Shown: in pieces, positions 33,381-41,058 of the stretch
Layout of the letters: each line of letters starts with the position of its first letter
Position numbering within the stretch: position 1 is the first letter of the stretch
Assembly (NCBI RefSeq): GCF_020873875.1
Contig: NZ_JAHWGU010000003.1
Span: 124,001-188,000 of the forward strand
DNA: 64,000 bases
Reading direction: 5' to 3'
Source of the DNA: Actinoplanes sp. DH11
GTDB taxonomy: Bacteria; Actinomycetota; Actinomycetes; Mycobacteriales; Micromonosporaceae
Program-made: the position numbers and the translations under genes
The notes under the pieces: generated by a model
What the model was told of the DNA's origin: nothing
The model's database searches: none
Seen by the model: the letters and a program-made list of their open reading frames with translations, nothing else

Positions 33381-34196
33381 GTGGATGACAAGAGCGCAGT
33401 CTCCTCGGGGATCGACCCGACCCAGCCGCATCCGGCCCGGCGTTACAACTACTGGCTCGGCGGCAAGGACAACTTCGCCGCCGACCGGGCCTCCGGTGAC
33501 GAGTTGCAGCGGCTCTTCCCCAAGGTGCGCCTCGGTGCGCTGGCGAACCGGGCACTGCTGCGGCGGGCCACGCAGTTCCTGACCGCGGAGGCGGGGATCC
33601 GGCAGTTCCTCGACATCGGCACCGGCCTGCCGACCGCGGACAACACGCACGAGGTGGCGCAGCGGCACGCCCCGGCGAGCCGCGTCGTCTACGTCGACAA
33701 CGACCCGCTGGTCATGGTGCACGCCCGGGCCCTGCTGAACAGCAGCCCGGAGGGGGAGACCGCCTACATCGAGGCGGACCTCAACGACCCGGAGTCGATC
33801 CTGGCGCACCCGGTGCTGCATGAGACCCTGGACCTGAAGCAGCCGGTCGGGCTGATGCTGATCGCGGTGCTGCATTTCATCCACGGCGACGGCGCGGCCC
33901 AGCCGATCGTGCGCCGGCTGCTCGACGCGCTGCCGTCCGGCAGCTACCTCGTCGCCACCCACGCCACCTCCGACTTCGGCACTGCCGAGCAGCAGGCGCT
34001 CTACCAGCAGCTCATCGCGCAGGGCAAGTCGGACGTGTGGACCCGGACCCAGCAGGAGTTCACCGACCTGTTCGCGGGCCTGGAGCTGGTGGAGCCGGGC
34101 GTGGTCCCGGCCAGCGAGTGGCGCCCGGAGCCGGACGCCGAGATCCCGGCGCGGTCGGACATCAACGTGTGGGCGGCGATCGGCCGCAAGCCCTGA
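33381..34196 (+). CDS. SAM-dependent methyltransferase, PF04672 (DUF574) type
   Basis: A 271-residue protein with the actinobacterial DUF574 signatures: HPARRYNYWLGGKDNFAADR, FLDIGTGLPTADNTHEVAQR, VVYVDNDPLVMVHARALL, YIEADLNDPESIL and GLMLIAVLHFI. This family is large in actinomycetes; partners and substrates are mostly unknown. It starts with GTG 33381. A perfect hairpin separates it from the convergent glycosidase gene. Confidence 0.9.
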   Translation: MDDKSAVSSGIDPTQPHPARRYNYWLGGKDNFAADRASGDELQRLFPKVRLGALANRALLRRATQFLTAEAGIRQFLDIGTGLPTADNTHEVAQRHAPASRVVYVDNDPLVMVHARALLNSSPEGETAYIEADLNDPESILAHPVLHETLDLKQPVGLMLIAVLHFIHGDGAAQPIVRRLLDALPSGSYLVATHATSDFGTAEQQALYQQLIAQGKSDVWTRTQQEFTDLFAGLELVEPGVVPASEWRPEPDAEIPARSDINVWAAIGRKP

Positions 34197-34201
34197 GAGG
34201 T

Positions 34202-34227
34202 GGGTCCCCGGCGGTGGCCGGGGACCC
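34202..34227. terminator. Bidirectional hairpin terminator
   Basis: GGGTCCCCGGC and GCCGGGGACCC are perfect 11-bp arms around the tetraloop GGTG. It fills the gap between convergent genes ending at 34196 and 34233. Confidence 0.75.
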
Positions 34228-34232
34228 GTCGC

Positions 34233-36314
34233 TCACTTGCTGGTGCAGACGGTGCCGTTCAACGTGAACACCGCCGGCGGCACGTTCGGCCCGCTGTAGG
34301 CGCCGACGAACCCGACGTTCGTCGACGCGCCGGGGGCCAGGCTGCCGTCACTTGTCACCCGGACCGTGCGGCCGTCCTGGTTCCACGTCGCGTTCCAGCC
34401 GCTGTTCACGCTCTGCCACGACGTCGGCCAGGTGAAGGCGAGGGTCCAGCCGCTGACCGCGCTGGTTCCGCTGTTCGTGACATCGACCGAACCGACGTAC
34501 CCGTTGCCCCAGTCGTTGGTGTTGCGGAACGCCACCGTGCAGCTCGCGGCGTCGGGCGTATCCGTCGTGAAGGTCAGCGGCGGCGACGGGGGCGACAACC
34601 TTCCGGCGCCGTCGCGGGCCAGGACGTTCACCGTGTACCGGCGCCCCGGCTCCAGGTTGCTCACCCGCAGTGAGGTGCCGGTGGTCTCGCCGAGCAGGTC
34701 GCCGACGCCACCGTTCTGCCGGTAGACCTCATACTTGACGCCACCCGCCGACGCCGGCCACGAGATCGTCGCGCCGCGATCGGTCACGGTCGCGGCAGGC
34801 CGGCCCGGTGCCTTCGGCGCGACGCCTTCGGTGCGGGCCGGGTCGAGGGTGACAAGCGTGATCGAGTACGGGCTGAGAGTCTGCGAGGCCGCGGTGCCGG
34901 ACCGGGCGGCGGTGATCCCGTCCGCGCCGTTGGTGAACGTCGCGACCGACGGCGTACCCGTGGCGGGGGTGAAGCCGTGGTAGTTCAACGAGACCGTACG
35001 CTCCGCCTCCGGGTCCTTGTTGATCAGAAGGACCGCGAGGTCGCCGTCGGCCCGCCGCACCGCGTGCGCGCTCACCAGGTCGTCGCCGGAGCCGGTGCCG
35101 ACGAACCGGTCGCCGGGCCGCGCGAAGTCACCCATCAGGTCCAGGGCGTGGTACGGGGCGAACGGCGTGTTCAGCGGCGGCTGGCACACCGAGTTGTCGG
35201 CCGTGCAGGTGCCGCTGGACAACAGCCCGTAGTCGCCGTAATCGGTCTGCCCGGCCACCGTGGAGACCGTGCCGAGGCCGTTGTGCACGTTCCACCAGTG
35301 CACCGTGAAGACGCCCTGGGCGAGCAGGCCGCTGTAGACGTCGGCCAGGAACAGCGCGCCCGGCTGGGTGTTGCGGCCGACCTCGACGTTGGTCTCGGTC
35401 ATGCTGATCGCGATGTCGCGTCCGGCGTACCTGTCGATCTGCTGGTTCAGCAGGTGCACGGCGTCCTGGATGTGCGCGGGCTTGGTCAGCGCCTCGGCCG
35501 GGGTGGTTCCGCCGGGGTACCAGTGCACGTCGACGAAGTCGATGACGTGACCGGCGCGGGTGAGCACCTCCTGGTTCCAGGAGCCGGTGTCGCCCGGGCC
35601 GACGATGGCGTCCGGCCAGTTGCCCGGCATGGTGAGCACGGCACCGACCTTGATGCTGGGATCCACGGCTTTCATGGCCTCGGCGTACGCGATGACGGTC
35701 TTCGCGTACTCCTTGGGGCTCTTGTCGGCGTGCTCGTCGGCCTCCCAGGCGGAGCCGTAATGGCCGTTGCCGTAGTTCTCGTTGCCGATGGTCCAGTACG
35801 TCGCGTCGTACCCCTTGGTGATGTTCGCGTACTCCACCCAGTCGGCGGCCTCCTCGGCCCTGCCGGTCCCGTAGTTCGCGATGATCATCGGTTCGGCGCC
35901 GGTGCGTTCGGCGGCCGCCATGAACGTGTCGAAGTCGGTGTTCGGTGCGACGTAACCGCCCGGCGCGGTGTGGTCGCGCCAGTGGTAGATGTCGGCGTAG
36001 GAGCCGCCGGGGTAGCGCACCATGTTCACGCCGGCGTCCTTGAGCAGGCCGGACACCGCCGGTGTGCCGAGGGTGGTGTCCCAGATGGCGTGGTTGACGC
36101 CGAGGGCGGTGTCGCCGACGGTCGCCAGGCCGGCTCGGGCGTCGACGTCGATGCGGGTGACCGGCGCGGCGGCGGTGCGGTTCGTCGGCGCGGCGGCGGA
36201 TCGGGTGGCCGGCGTGGCGGTGGCGGGTGTGGCGGCGTGGGCGGGGGAGACGGCGGCCACGGAAGCGAGCAGGACGGCGCTCGCTAACGCGTGCCGGAAC
36301 GACGGCACATGCAC
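34233..36314 (-). CDS. Secreted arabinofuranosidase-like glycosidase with FN3 and CBM2
   Basis: A 693-residue exported enzyme. A signal peptide (HALASAVLLASVAAVSPAHA) and a low-complexity Thr/Ala linker lead into a TIM-barrel hydrolase with NMVRYPGGSYADIYHWRDHT, the acid/base YWTIGNENYGNG and the nucleophile ISMTETNVE, in the style of clan GH-A arabinofuranosidases. An FN3 module (about 505-585) and a C-terminal CBM2 (CTVAFRNTNDWGNGYVGSVD to VCTSK, with end cysteines) follow. It probably debranches plant cell-wall polysaccharide. The GTG start at 36314 has CGGAGG 9 bp upstream. A CebR-type operator lies 22 bp upstream. Confidence 0.85.
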   Translation of the reverse strand: MHVPSFRHALASAVLLASVAAVSPAHAATPATATPATRSAAAPTNRTAAAPVTRIDVDARAGLATVGDTALGVNHAIWDTTLGTPAVSGLLKDAGVNMVRYPGGSYADIYHWRDHTAPGGYVAPNTDFDTFMAAAERTGAEPMIIANYGTGRAEEAADWVEYANITKGYDATYWTIGNENYGNGHYGSAWEADEHADKSPKEYAKTVIAYAEAMKAVDPSIKVGAVLTMPGNWPDAIVGPGDTGSWNQEVLTRAGHVIDFVDVHWYPGGTTPAEALTKPAHIQDAVHLLNQQIDRYAGRDIAISMTETNVEVGRNTQPGALFLADVYSGLLAQGVFTVHWWNVHNGLGTVSTVAGQTDYGDYGLLSSGTCTADNSVCQPPLNTPFAPYHALDLMGDFARPGDRFVGTGSGDDLVSAHAVRRADGDLAVLLINKDPEAERTVSLNYHGFTPATGTPSVATFTNGADGITAARSGTAASQTLSPYSITLVTLDPARTEGVAPKAPGRPAATVTDRGATISWPASAGGVKYEVYRQNGGVGDLLGETTGTSLRVSNLEPGRRYTVNVLARDGAGRLSPPSPPLTFTTDTPDAASCTVAFRNTNDWGNGYVGSVDVTNSGTSAVSGWTLAFTWPTSWQSVNSGWNATWNQDGRTVRVTSDGSLAPGASTNVGFVGAYSGPNVPPAVFTLNGTVCTSK

Positions 36315-36335
36315 GGGGAAACCTCCGGGTTGAGG

Positions 36336-36349
36336 TGGGAGCGCTCCCA
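36336..36349. promoter_or_regulatory. CebR-type operator
   Basis: TGGGAGCGCTCCCA is a perfect 14-bp palindrome identical to the established CebR box of streptomycetes, bound by a LacI-family repressor released by cello-oligosaccharides. It lies 22 bp upstream of the glycosidase start codon, a good place to block initiation. Confidence 0.85.
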
Positions 36350-36461
36350 TCGTCGTCCCAGGAAAAGATGTCTGTCAATTGGCCACTATGACTTTAGATA
36401 GAGGCGATTCCAGCCCGTAGGCAGACGCGAACCGCCCCGGACCCTCCCTAGTCTTCGGATC

Positions 36462-37460
36462 ATGGCTGTCACGTTCACCGGCACCGACCGGTTCCCCGCC
36501 GTCCTCGCCGCCGCCAAGGCCGTCGCGGGCGGCGAGATCGGCACCGAGCACCTGCTGATCGGGCTGGCGAGCGCCGCGCCCACGATCACCCACCTGCTCG
36601 ACGCGTTCGACGTCACCCCCACCGTGCTGCGCGCCGTCCTCGCGGCCGGCACCATCCGCGACGGCGAGGCACCCGACGTCGAAGCCGTCGTCCTCAGCCC
36701 CGCCGTACCGCTCACCGGCGCGGCGAACACCGCCCTGATCCGCTGCGCCGCCTACCACCCCGGCCCCAGCACCCCGGACCAGGTGCTCTCCGCCCTGCTC
36801 GCCGACACCGGCTCCGGAGCGACGGCCGCCCTGCGCGCCTGCGGCGCCGACGTCGGCGAGATCCGGCGGGCGCTGTTCAGCAGTCGGCAGATCACGCGCG
36901 AGGACCGGCTGCCCGGCGAACTGCGCCCGGTGCGCGACAAACTGATCGGCCGGGACCGCTACCGCGGCCGCGGCCTGCGCGACTTCCTGATGTCGGCGGT
37001 CGTGCGGGACCGCGTCAACTACGCCGTGGCGCCGGTGCTCTGGGCATCCCTGGAGGCCGACGACGCGGCCCGGCGGCGCGGCGGGCCCACCCGCACCGAC
37101 GACGTGCTGTACGCCATGGTGACCACCGGCCTCGTCGCCGAGGCGTACCCGCACCTGGTCGGCGACGCCACCGCGCAGTACGAGGGGACGCGCGAACTGC
37201 TCGCCGACGGCCTCGACCGGCGCCGGCTGGCGGCCGTCATCGCGGCCGAGACCGGAGCCGACGAGGTGCCGCTGAAAAGCCTGCTACGGGCCGGACCGGA
37301 GTGGCCGCGCGACACGGCCCACCTGCTGCGGCTGCTGGACTCGCACCCGGGGACGCGGGCGGCGCGGGTGCTGCGGGCCTTCGGGGCGGGCGTGCCCCTG
37401 TCCGCCGGGTCCTGCCTGTCCGCCGGCCCTCCTCGCGCGGGCGTTGACGCTTGTCACTGA
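36462..37460 (+). CDS. Clp N-terminal-domain protein
   Basis: A 332-residue protein with two Clp_N-like units (FPAVLAAAKAVAGGEIGTEH then LLIGLASAAPTITHLL, and LTGAANTALIRCAAYHPGPS with VLSALL) and no AAA+ domain. Its C-terminal half is helical and less conserved. Similar stand-alone proteins may act as adaptors for Clp proteases. The last eight codons (RAGVDACH and stop) are part of the first two units of the 24-bp repeat at 37434, so the natural end may have been altered by repeat spread. Confidence 0.78.
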   Translation: MAVTFTGTDRFPAVLAAAKAVAGGEIGTEHLLIGLASAAPTITHLLDAFDVTPTVLRAVLAAGTIRDGEAPDVEAVVLSPAVPLTGAANTALIRCAAYHPGPSTPDQVLSALLADTGSGATAALRACGADVGEIRRALFSSRQITREDRLPGELRPVRDKLIGRDRYRGRGLRDFLMSAVVRDRVNYAVAPVLWASLEADDAARRRGGPTRTDDVLYAMVTTGLVAEAYPHLVGDATAQYEGTRELLADGLDRRRLAAVIAAETGADEVPLKSLLRAGPEWPRDTAHLLRLLDSHPGTRAARVLRAFGAGVPLSAGSCLSAGPPRAGVDACH

Positions 37461-37577
37461 ACGGGCTTCGACGCTTGCCACCGTGGGCGATTCGATGTTC
37501 GTCACCGCCTGGGCTTTGACCCTTGTCACCGTGGGCGATTCGATGTTCGTCACCGCCTGGGCTTTGACCCTTGTCAC
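37434..37577. repeat. 24-bp tandem repeat, 6 units
   Basis: Six 24-bp units start at 37434, 37458, 37482, 37506, 37530 and 37554. Units 3 and 5 are identical, as are units 4 and 6, giving a 48-bp higher-order period. Most units end in TTGTCAC or TTCGTCAC. Each frame of the array is open and would encode an octapeptide repeat on either strand, but no gene with a ribosome-binding site is evident. Confidence 0.9.
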
Positions 37578-37633
37578 CGCGCGAACCGTGAACCGACGCG
37601 TGTGCCCGCGCGACAACGGGGTAGAGGGCAGCC

Positions 37634-37756
37634 ATGCGCATCGGAAACACAGAGGTCCGGTTCTTCGGCGGCCCCGCCGGCTGCCTCGGCATGATCGTGG
37701 TGTCGATCCTGCTGTCGGTCGGCCTGACCGTCCTGCTCAACCTGCTCCTGCGATAA
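37634..37756 (+). CDS. 40-residue membrane protein
   Basis: ATG 37634 to TAA 37754-37756 encodes a small protein: MRIGNTEVRFFGGPAGCLGM, then a single membrane helix (IVVSILLSVGLTVLLNLLLR). AGAGGG precedes the start at a suitable distance. The polar head with FFGGPAGC and the clean helix make a real small gene likely. It lies in the repeat-rich region, with no known function. Confidence 0.6.
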   Translation: MRIGNTEVRFFGGPAGCLGMIVVSILLSVGLTVLLNLLLR

Positions 37757-37785
37757 GACGCGCGGCGCGCCCGCCCCGCCCCCGC

Positions 37786-37890
37786 CCCGACCCGCCCTGA
37801 CCCGACCCGCCCTGACCCGACCCGCCCTGACCCGACCCGCCCTGACCCGACCCGCCCTGACCCGACCCGCCCTGACCCGACCCGCCCCGA
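37786..37890. repeat. 15-bp tandem repeat, 7 units
   Basis: Seven units of cccgacccgccctga start at 37786; six are identical and the last has one change (cccga at its end). The array is C-rich on the plus strand. Confidence 0.92.
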
Positions 37891-37922
37891 CCCCGTGGCG
37901 CCGATCGCGCCGCTCATGGCGA

Positions 37923-38001
37923 GATGTTGATCTGCTAGCGCTACGAAATCGCTGTGATCAAGGGGTCAAAACCGCGATTTCGCACCGCTAGCAGATCAAC
38001 A
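37923..38001 (-). repeat. 81-bp palindromic element, copy 3 (inverted, right end variant)
   Basis: Reverse orientation relative to copies 1 and 2: its centre reads TGTGATCAAGGGGTCAAAACC. The right end has lost the match after ATCAACA. It shares an upstream CATGGCGA with copy 2. It lies between the convergent ends at 37756 and 38498. Confidence 0.88.
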
Positions 38002-38195
38002 CTGCCCCGCGGACCCGACGCAACCGACCGCGGTCACTTGTCCAGGCATCGCACCAGAGCCGAGGGCAAGCAACACCACGCCGCCCCGCCCGGCGCCGCA
38101 TCAACATCCAACGCCCTGTGCTCCGCAACCTTCCACCAGCGCAAATCGGGCAGAAGAGTTCGCGCTGCCTGCTTGACGAAACCATAGGGACACCG

Positions 38196-38360
38196 CCCGC
38201 GCCCGGCCTGCCCGCGCCCGGCCTGCCCGCGCCCGGTCTGCCCGCGCCCGGTCTGCCCGCGCCCGGTCTGCCCGCGCCCGGTCTGCCCGCGCCCGGTCTG
38301 CCCGCGCCCGGTCTGCCCGCGCCCGGTCTGCCCGCGCCCGGTCTGCCCGCGCCCGGCCGC
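38196..38360. repeat. 15-bp tandem repeat, 11 units
   Basis: Units of cccgcgcccggtctg start at 38196. The first two have ggcctg in place of ggtctg, eight are identical and the eleventh is degenerate. In frame it would encode PAPGL pentapeptides (plus) or GRGQT (minus), but there is no supported gene. Confidence 0.92.
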
Positions 38361-38497
38361 CTGCGTCGATGTCGCCGTCACGAAGCGGCGAGGGAGGCGA
38401 GCAGGCACAACTTCTCCGCGCTGTCGCCGGCCGCGTCCGGGTAGTAGAGCACCAGCAGAAGACCGCCGGGCGCCCGGGTTGCGCAGCTCCCCGCCCG

Positions 38498-39034
38498 TCA
38501 GGAGACCGCTGGTGGCCAGCGGTGGGCGCGCCAGTCGTCCCAGGTGGCGAAGCCGGCCGGTGGGTTGCCGACGGCTTCGCTGCCGTCGAGTTCGCCGCGC
38601 GTGGGGATCTCCATGGTGGCGGCCGCCTCGGCGATCTCCGCTTCGGACATGGGCCACGTCGTGTCCGGCGCTTCGGCCTGGCGTCTGTCGATTCGTTGTC
38701 GCTGCTCGGCGGGGGAGACCTCGAGGTAGTGCATCTCCACCGCCGCGCCCAGGTCCGCGGCCGCCCGGCGCAGGGCGGAGCGCTCGTCCCGGCTCCACAG
38801 ACCGAAATCGATCACGACGTTGGTGCCCAGTTCGAGGGCGCGCAGCCCGATCCGGATGAGCCGGCCTTCGATGACGTCGGTGGCCGCCGGCGGGTTCTCG
38901 GGCCCGTAGAGGGCCTTCACCCACTCGTCCTTCGTGAGCCGAAGCGCGTCCTGCTCGGACTCGATGCGGCGGGCGGCGGTCGTCTTTCCGGTGCCGGGGA
39001 GTCCGACGGTCAGGAACAGTGTTGGTTTTCTCAT
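38498..39034 (-). CDS. AAA_33/zeta-toxin-like P-loop kinase
   Basis: A 178-residue P-loop protein. Walker A is GLPGTGKTT (residues 11-19); a LTKDEWVKALYG segment and VVIDFGLWSRDERSALRRAA (Walker B-like) follow, then an Arg-rich lid (EQRQRIDRRQAEAP). The pattern fits small-molecule kinases of the AAA_33/Zeta group, some of which phosphorylate antibiotics or metabolites. Its ATG overlaps the stop of the VOC gene by one base (TGATG), so the two are coupled. Confidence 0.83.
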   Translation of the reverse strand: MRKPTLFLTVGLPGTGKTTAARRIESEQDALRLTKDEWVKALYGPENPPAATDVIEGRLIRIGLRALELGTNVVIDFGLWSRDERSALRRAAADLGAAVEMHYLEVSPAEQRQRIDRRQAEAPDTTWPMSEAEIAEAAATMEIPTRGELDGSEAVGNPPAGFATWDDWRAHRWPPAVS

Positions 39035-39486
39035 CACGGTCGATTGTCGGTGATGTCGTACCGATCGCCGACCCGGTCGCGCAACCGGTCCGGCGGCAAC
39101 TCCTCCGCCAGGCTGTGCACGTTCCATCGGTGCCCGGACGGGTCGACGATCCAGCCGGCGCGCGTCCCGTCGTCCTGGGCGGTGACCGGACGTTCCAGGG
39201 TGGCACCGGCCCGCAGCGCCTCCGCCACGGTCGCGTCGGCGTCGGGCACGCCGAGCACCAGCGACACCGGGGTGCCACCGTGCGCGTGCGGCCCTCGTAC
39301 ACCGATTTCCGGGTGTTCGTCGGCGAGATACAACGGCTCGTCGCCGAAAATCAACTCGGCGTGCCCGATACGGCCGTCGTCGGCGGTCCAGCGCTGCGTC
39401 TCGACCGCGCCGAGAACGGACGTGTAGAAGGCGATGGCCGAGGCGGCATCGGCGCAGCAGAGGTACGGCACCAATCCTTGTCCCAT
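39034..39486 (-). CDS. VOC/glyoxalase-fold protein
   Basis: A 150-residue VOC protein with two beta-alpha-beta-beta-beta modules: LVPYLCCADAASAIAFYTSV, GHAELIFGDEPLYLADEHPE, VSLVLGVPDADATVAEALRA and WIVDPSGHRWNVHS. It resembles PhnB/glyoxalase-like proteins; function unassigned. The ATG at 39486 is preferred over GTG 39495. It is the third frame of a possible four-frame operon with the two very short frames upstream and the kinase gene downstream. Confidence 0.8.
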   Translation of the reverse strand: MGQGLVPYLCCADAASAIAFYTSVLGAVETQRWTADDGRIGHAELIFGDEPLYLADEHPEIGVRGPHAHGGTPVSLVLGVPDADATVAEALRAGATLERPVTAQDDGTRAGWIVDPSGHRWNVHSLAEELPPDRLRDRVGDRYDITDNRP

Positions 39487-39496
39487 TACTCGCACC

Positions 39497-39649
39497 TTAC
39501 TTCTTGCAATCGGTCAGGAATTTGTCGTACTTGCCCAGATTCTGCCGGTCCTGCAGGGTCTCGTATTTGAGTTCGGTGCGGAAAGCACGCTCCAGGTTCT
39601 GGCGCGTCCCGCGCCGTAGCCCGCAGGGTTTCCGCGCCCGGGGCGTCAC
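39497..39649 (-). CDS. 50-residue basic protein, unknown
   Basis: A short frame from GTG 39649 to TAA 39497-39499 encodes a basic protein ending QNLERAFRTELKYETLQDRQ, NLGKYDKFLTDCKK. The composition (Lys, Asp, Tyr; lower GC) looks protein-like and unlike shadow frames. It ends 10 bp before the VOC start. No family is recognised. Confidence 0.45.
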   Translation of the reverse strand: MTPRARKPCGLRRGTRQNLERAFRTELKYETLQDRQNLGKYDKFLTDCKK

Positions 39650-39654
39650 GGCGC

Positions 39655-39705
39655 TTACCGCATTTTCAGCATGTCGTCGAGCACGTGCCTCAACGCTCGA
39701 ATCAT
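39655..39705 (-). CDS. 16-residue leader-like peptide
   Basis: ATG 39705 has a near-ideal GGAGGAGG ribosome-binding site and encodes MIRALRHVLDDMLKMR before TAA. The next frame starts 5 bp later. It could be a leader peptide, a membrane-active microprotein, or the first exon-like piece of a frame-broken gene with the 50-residue frame. Confidence 0.4.
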   Translation of the reverse strand: MIRALRHVLDDMLKMR

Positions 39706-39872
39706 GCGGACCTCCTCCGGTGCACGACGACCGGCGCATTCCTGGCCGTGCCCTCATGCTGCGCCGCGTCTCACGAGCAGAGCGCGGACAGTCCGGCACC
39801 TGACAAGACACCGGGGCGCATTCCTGGGCGGCGGCATCGGCGGTGCGGGGGACCGGCTGGCAAGCTGGGGTG

Positions 39873-40334
39873 ATGGAGTCGGTTTGGGACTACCCGCGCC
39901 CGCCGCGCGTGAAGCGCAGCGATGCCCGGGTGACGATTGTGCACGCGGGCCGGACGATCGTGGACAGTGACCGCTGCTGGCGGGTTCTGGAGACGTCGCA
40001 CCCGCCGGTCTACTACGTCCCCCGGGACGACATCGCCGACGGTGTGCTGGAACCGGGCACCGGCCGGTCGTACTGCGAGTTCAAAGGCGTCGCCGACTAC
40101 TGGGACCTGGTGGCCGGCGACCTCCGGGTGCAGCAGGCAGGCTGGTCCTACGCGCGCCCCGTGTCCGCGTACGCCCAGATCACCGGGGCCGTCGCCTTCT
40201 ATCCCAGCCGGGTCGGCGAATGCCGGGTCGGGGGTGTTCTGGTCCAACCGCAGGAGGGCGACTTCTACGGTGGCTGGATCACGCCGGACATCGTCGGCCC
40301 GTTCAAGGGTGGCCCCGGGACGCGCGGCTGGTGA
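39873..40334 (+). CDS. DUF427 family protein
   Basis: A 153-residue protein with the DUF427 signatures: VTIVHAGRTIVDSDRCWRVL, HPPVYYVPRDDI, SYCEFKGVADYWDL and AFYPSRV with GGWITPDIVGPFKG at the end. The fold is a small beta-barrel; its biochemical role is unknown. The ATG at 39873 follows GGGGTG. Confidence 0.9.
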   Translation: MESVWDYPRPPRVKRSDARVTIVHAGRTIVDSDRCWRVLETSHPPVYYVPRDDIADGVLEPGTGRSYCEFKGVADYWDLVAGDLRVQQAGWSYARPVSAYAQITGAVAFYPSRVGECRVGGVLVQPQEGDFYGGWITPDIVGPFKGGPGTRGW

Positions 40335-40361
40335 CCGCCTGCCGGCAGCCACCCGGCCGGC

Positions 40362-40745
40362 TCAGGGCCGCGCGTCGACGTAGGCGCGCATCGCGGCGCC
40401 GAGGAACCGCACCATGTCGGGGTGGAAGGAGTTGTGGAACTCGCGCATGGCGTCGTCCTCGGCATACAGCAGCGCCATCCCGACATAGGCGGGCCCGCTC
40501 GGGGTGTAGAACCGCGACGCGATGGCGAAGTGCCGTTCGACGAACTGCTGAGCGCGCTCGTCGCCCGGCTGCATGCCGGCCATCTCGGCCGCGATCTCGC
40601 CGTACAGTTCGTGCCAGTCGCGGTGGACCTGATCCTTGTCGACGTGCGCCCAGCCGTTCGTCGCCGCGAGACTGGCGGCCTGCTCGTCGGCGAGCGCCTG
40701 GCGGCAGGCCTGGGCCTGGTGACTGTCGATATTGGTCTCCTTCAT
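40362..40745 (-). CDS. Stand-alone TipAS antibiotic-binding domain
   Basis: A 127-residue helical protein matching the C-terminal ligand domain of TipA-type regulators: WAHVDKDQVHRDWHELYGEI, the helix AQQFVERHFAIASRFYTPS and MREFHNSFHPDMVRFLGAAM. There is no MerR HTH. In streptomycetes TipAS alone sequesters thiopeptide antibiotics; similar lone domains bind albicidin. I infer a drug-sequestering or sensing role. ATG 40745. Confidence 0.83.
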   Translation of the reverse strand: MKETNIDSHQAQACRQALADEQAASLAATNGWAHVDKDQVHRDWHELYGEIAAEMAGMQPGDERAQQFVERHFAIASRFYTPSGPAYVGMALLYAEDDAMREFHNSFHPDMVRFLGAAMRAYVDARP

Positions 40746-40927
40746 CGGTTTCCGGTGACATCCGGGCCTTCGTGAGACCCGGCGGCACCGAGGCTTACAT
40801 GATCTTGACGGCCGGGCAACCGGATTACGCCCCCGGACGACGTTCGGTACGCGTGTGCAGGGCATGCCGGTGGGGCGCCGGGCCACGCCCGCACCGGTGC
40901 GTCCGGGACTGCTACGGTCGGCGGTGA

Positions 40928-41013
40928 AGGTCATGAGTGCCAGCGCACAGCCCCGGCTTGCTGGCCGGCAACCCTCCGCTCGCGGGCGGGGTGCTCCGGG
41001 TGAGGACCTGGCC
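40928..41013 (+). ncRNA. SAM-IV riboswitch aptamer
   Basis: The sequence matches the SAM-IV consensus closely. P1 is AGGTC/GACCT (40928-40932 with 41005-41009), P2 is GCCAGC/GCTGGC (40939-40944 with 40960-40965), the core reads GGCTTGCTGGCCGGCAACCC, a hairpin ACCC/GGGT (40971-40992) follows, and CCCGG (40952-40956) can form the pseudoknot with CCGGG (40996-41000). It lies 46 bp upstream of the GNAT gene at 41059. SAM-IV riboswitches are known from actinobacteria. Confidence 0.88.
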
Positions 41014-41058
41014 GGCGCGACCCCGCCCGGCAAGCCGCCAGCGGAGGAGTTTGTCACC

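Larger units (their letters stand above)
37757..38497. other. Repeat-filled intergenic region, about 740 bp
   Basis: Between convergent genes. It contains a 15-bp array (37786-37890), palindrome copy 3 (37923-38001) and a second 15-bp array (38196-38360). On the minus strand 38380-38490 carries a protein-like fragment (GGLLLVLYYPDAAGDSAEKL) without a start codon, perhaps the end of a lost gene. Confidence 0.6.

Noticed and set aside
37444..37800. Plus-strand frame with TLVTVGDSMFVTAWAL repeats
   Set aside because: This is the 24-bp array read in one frame. The frame runs on through the 40-residue gene in a different phase, so it is unlikely to be translated.
37786..38360. CRISPR-like appearance of the short repeats
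   Set aside because: The units are contiguous with no unique spacers, so these are simple tandem arrays.
38118..38444. Plus-strand frame with PAPGL pentapeptide repeats
   Set aside because: The repeats are those of the 15-bp array, all frames are open through it, and there is no ribosome-binding site.
38380..38490. Minus-strand fragment GGLLLVLYYPDAAGDSAEKL ending at a TGA
   Set aside because: It has no start codon and only 35 residues; it could be the 3' end of a deleted gene, but the evidence is too weak for a feature.
40934..41058. N-terminal extension of the GNAT gene at 41059
   Set aside because: It would translate the SAM-IV riboswitch. The Shine-Dalgarno at 41041-41049 supports GTG 41059 as start.
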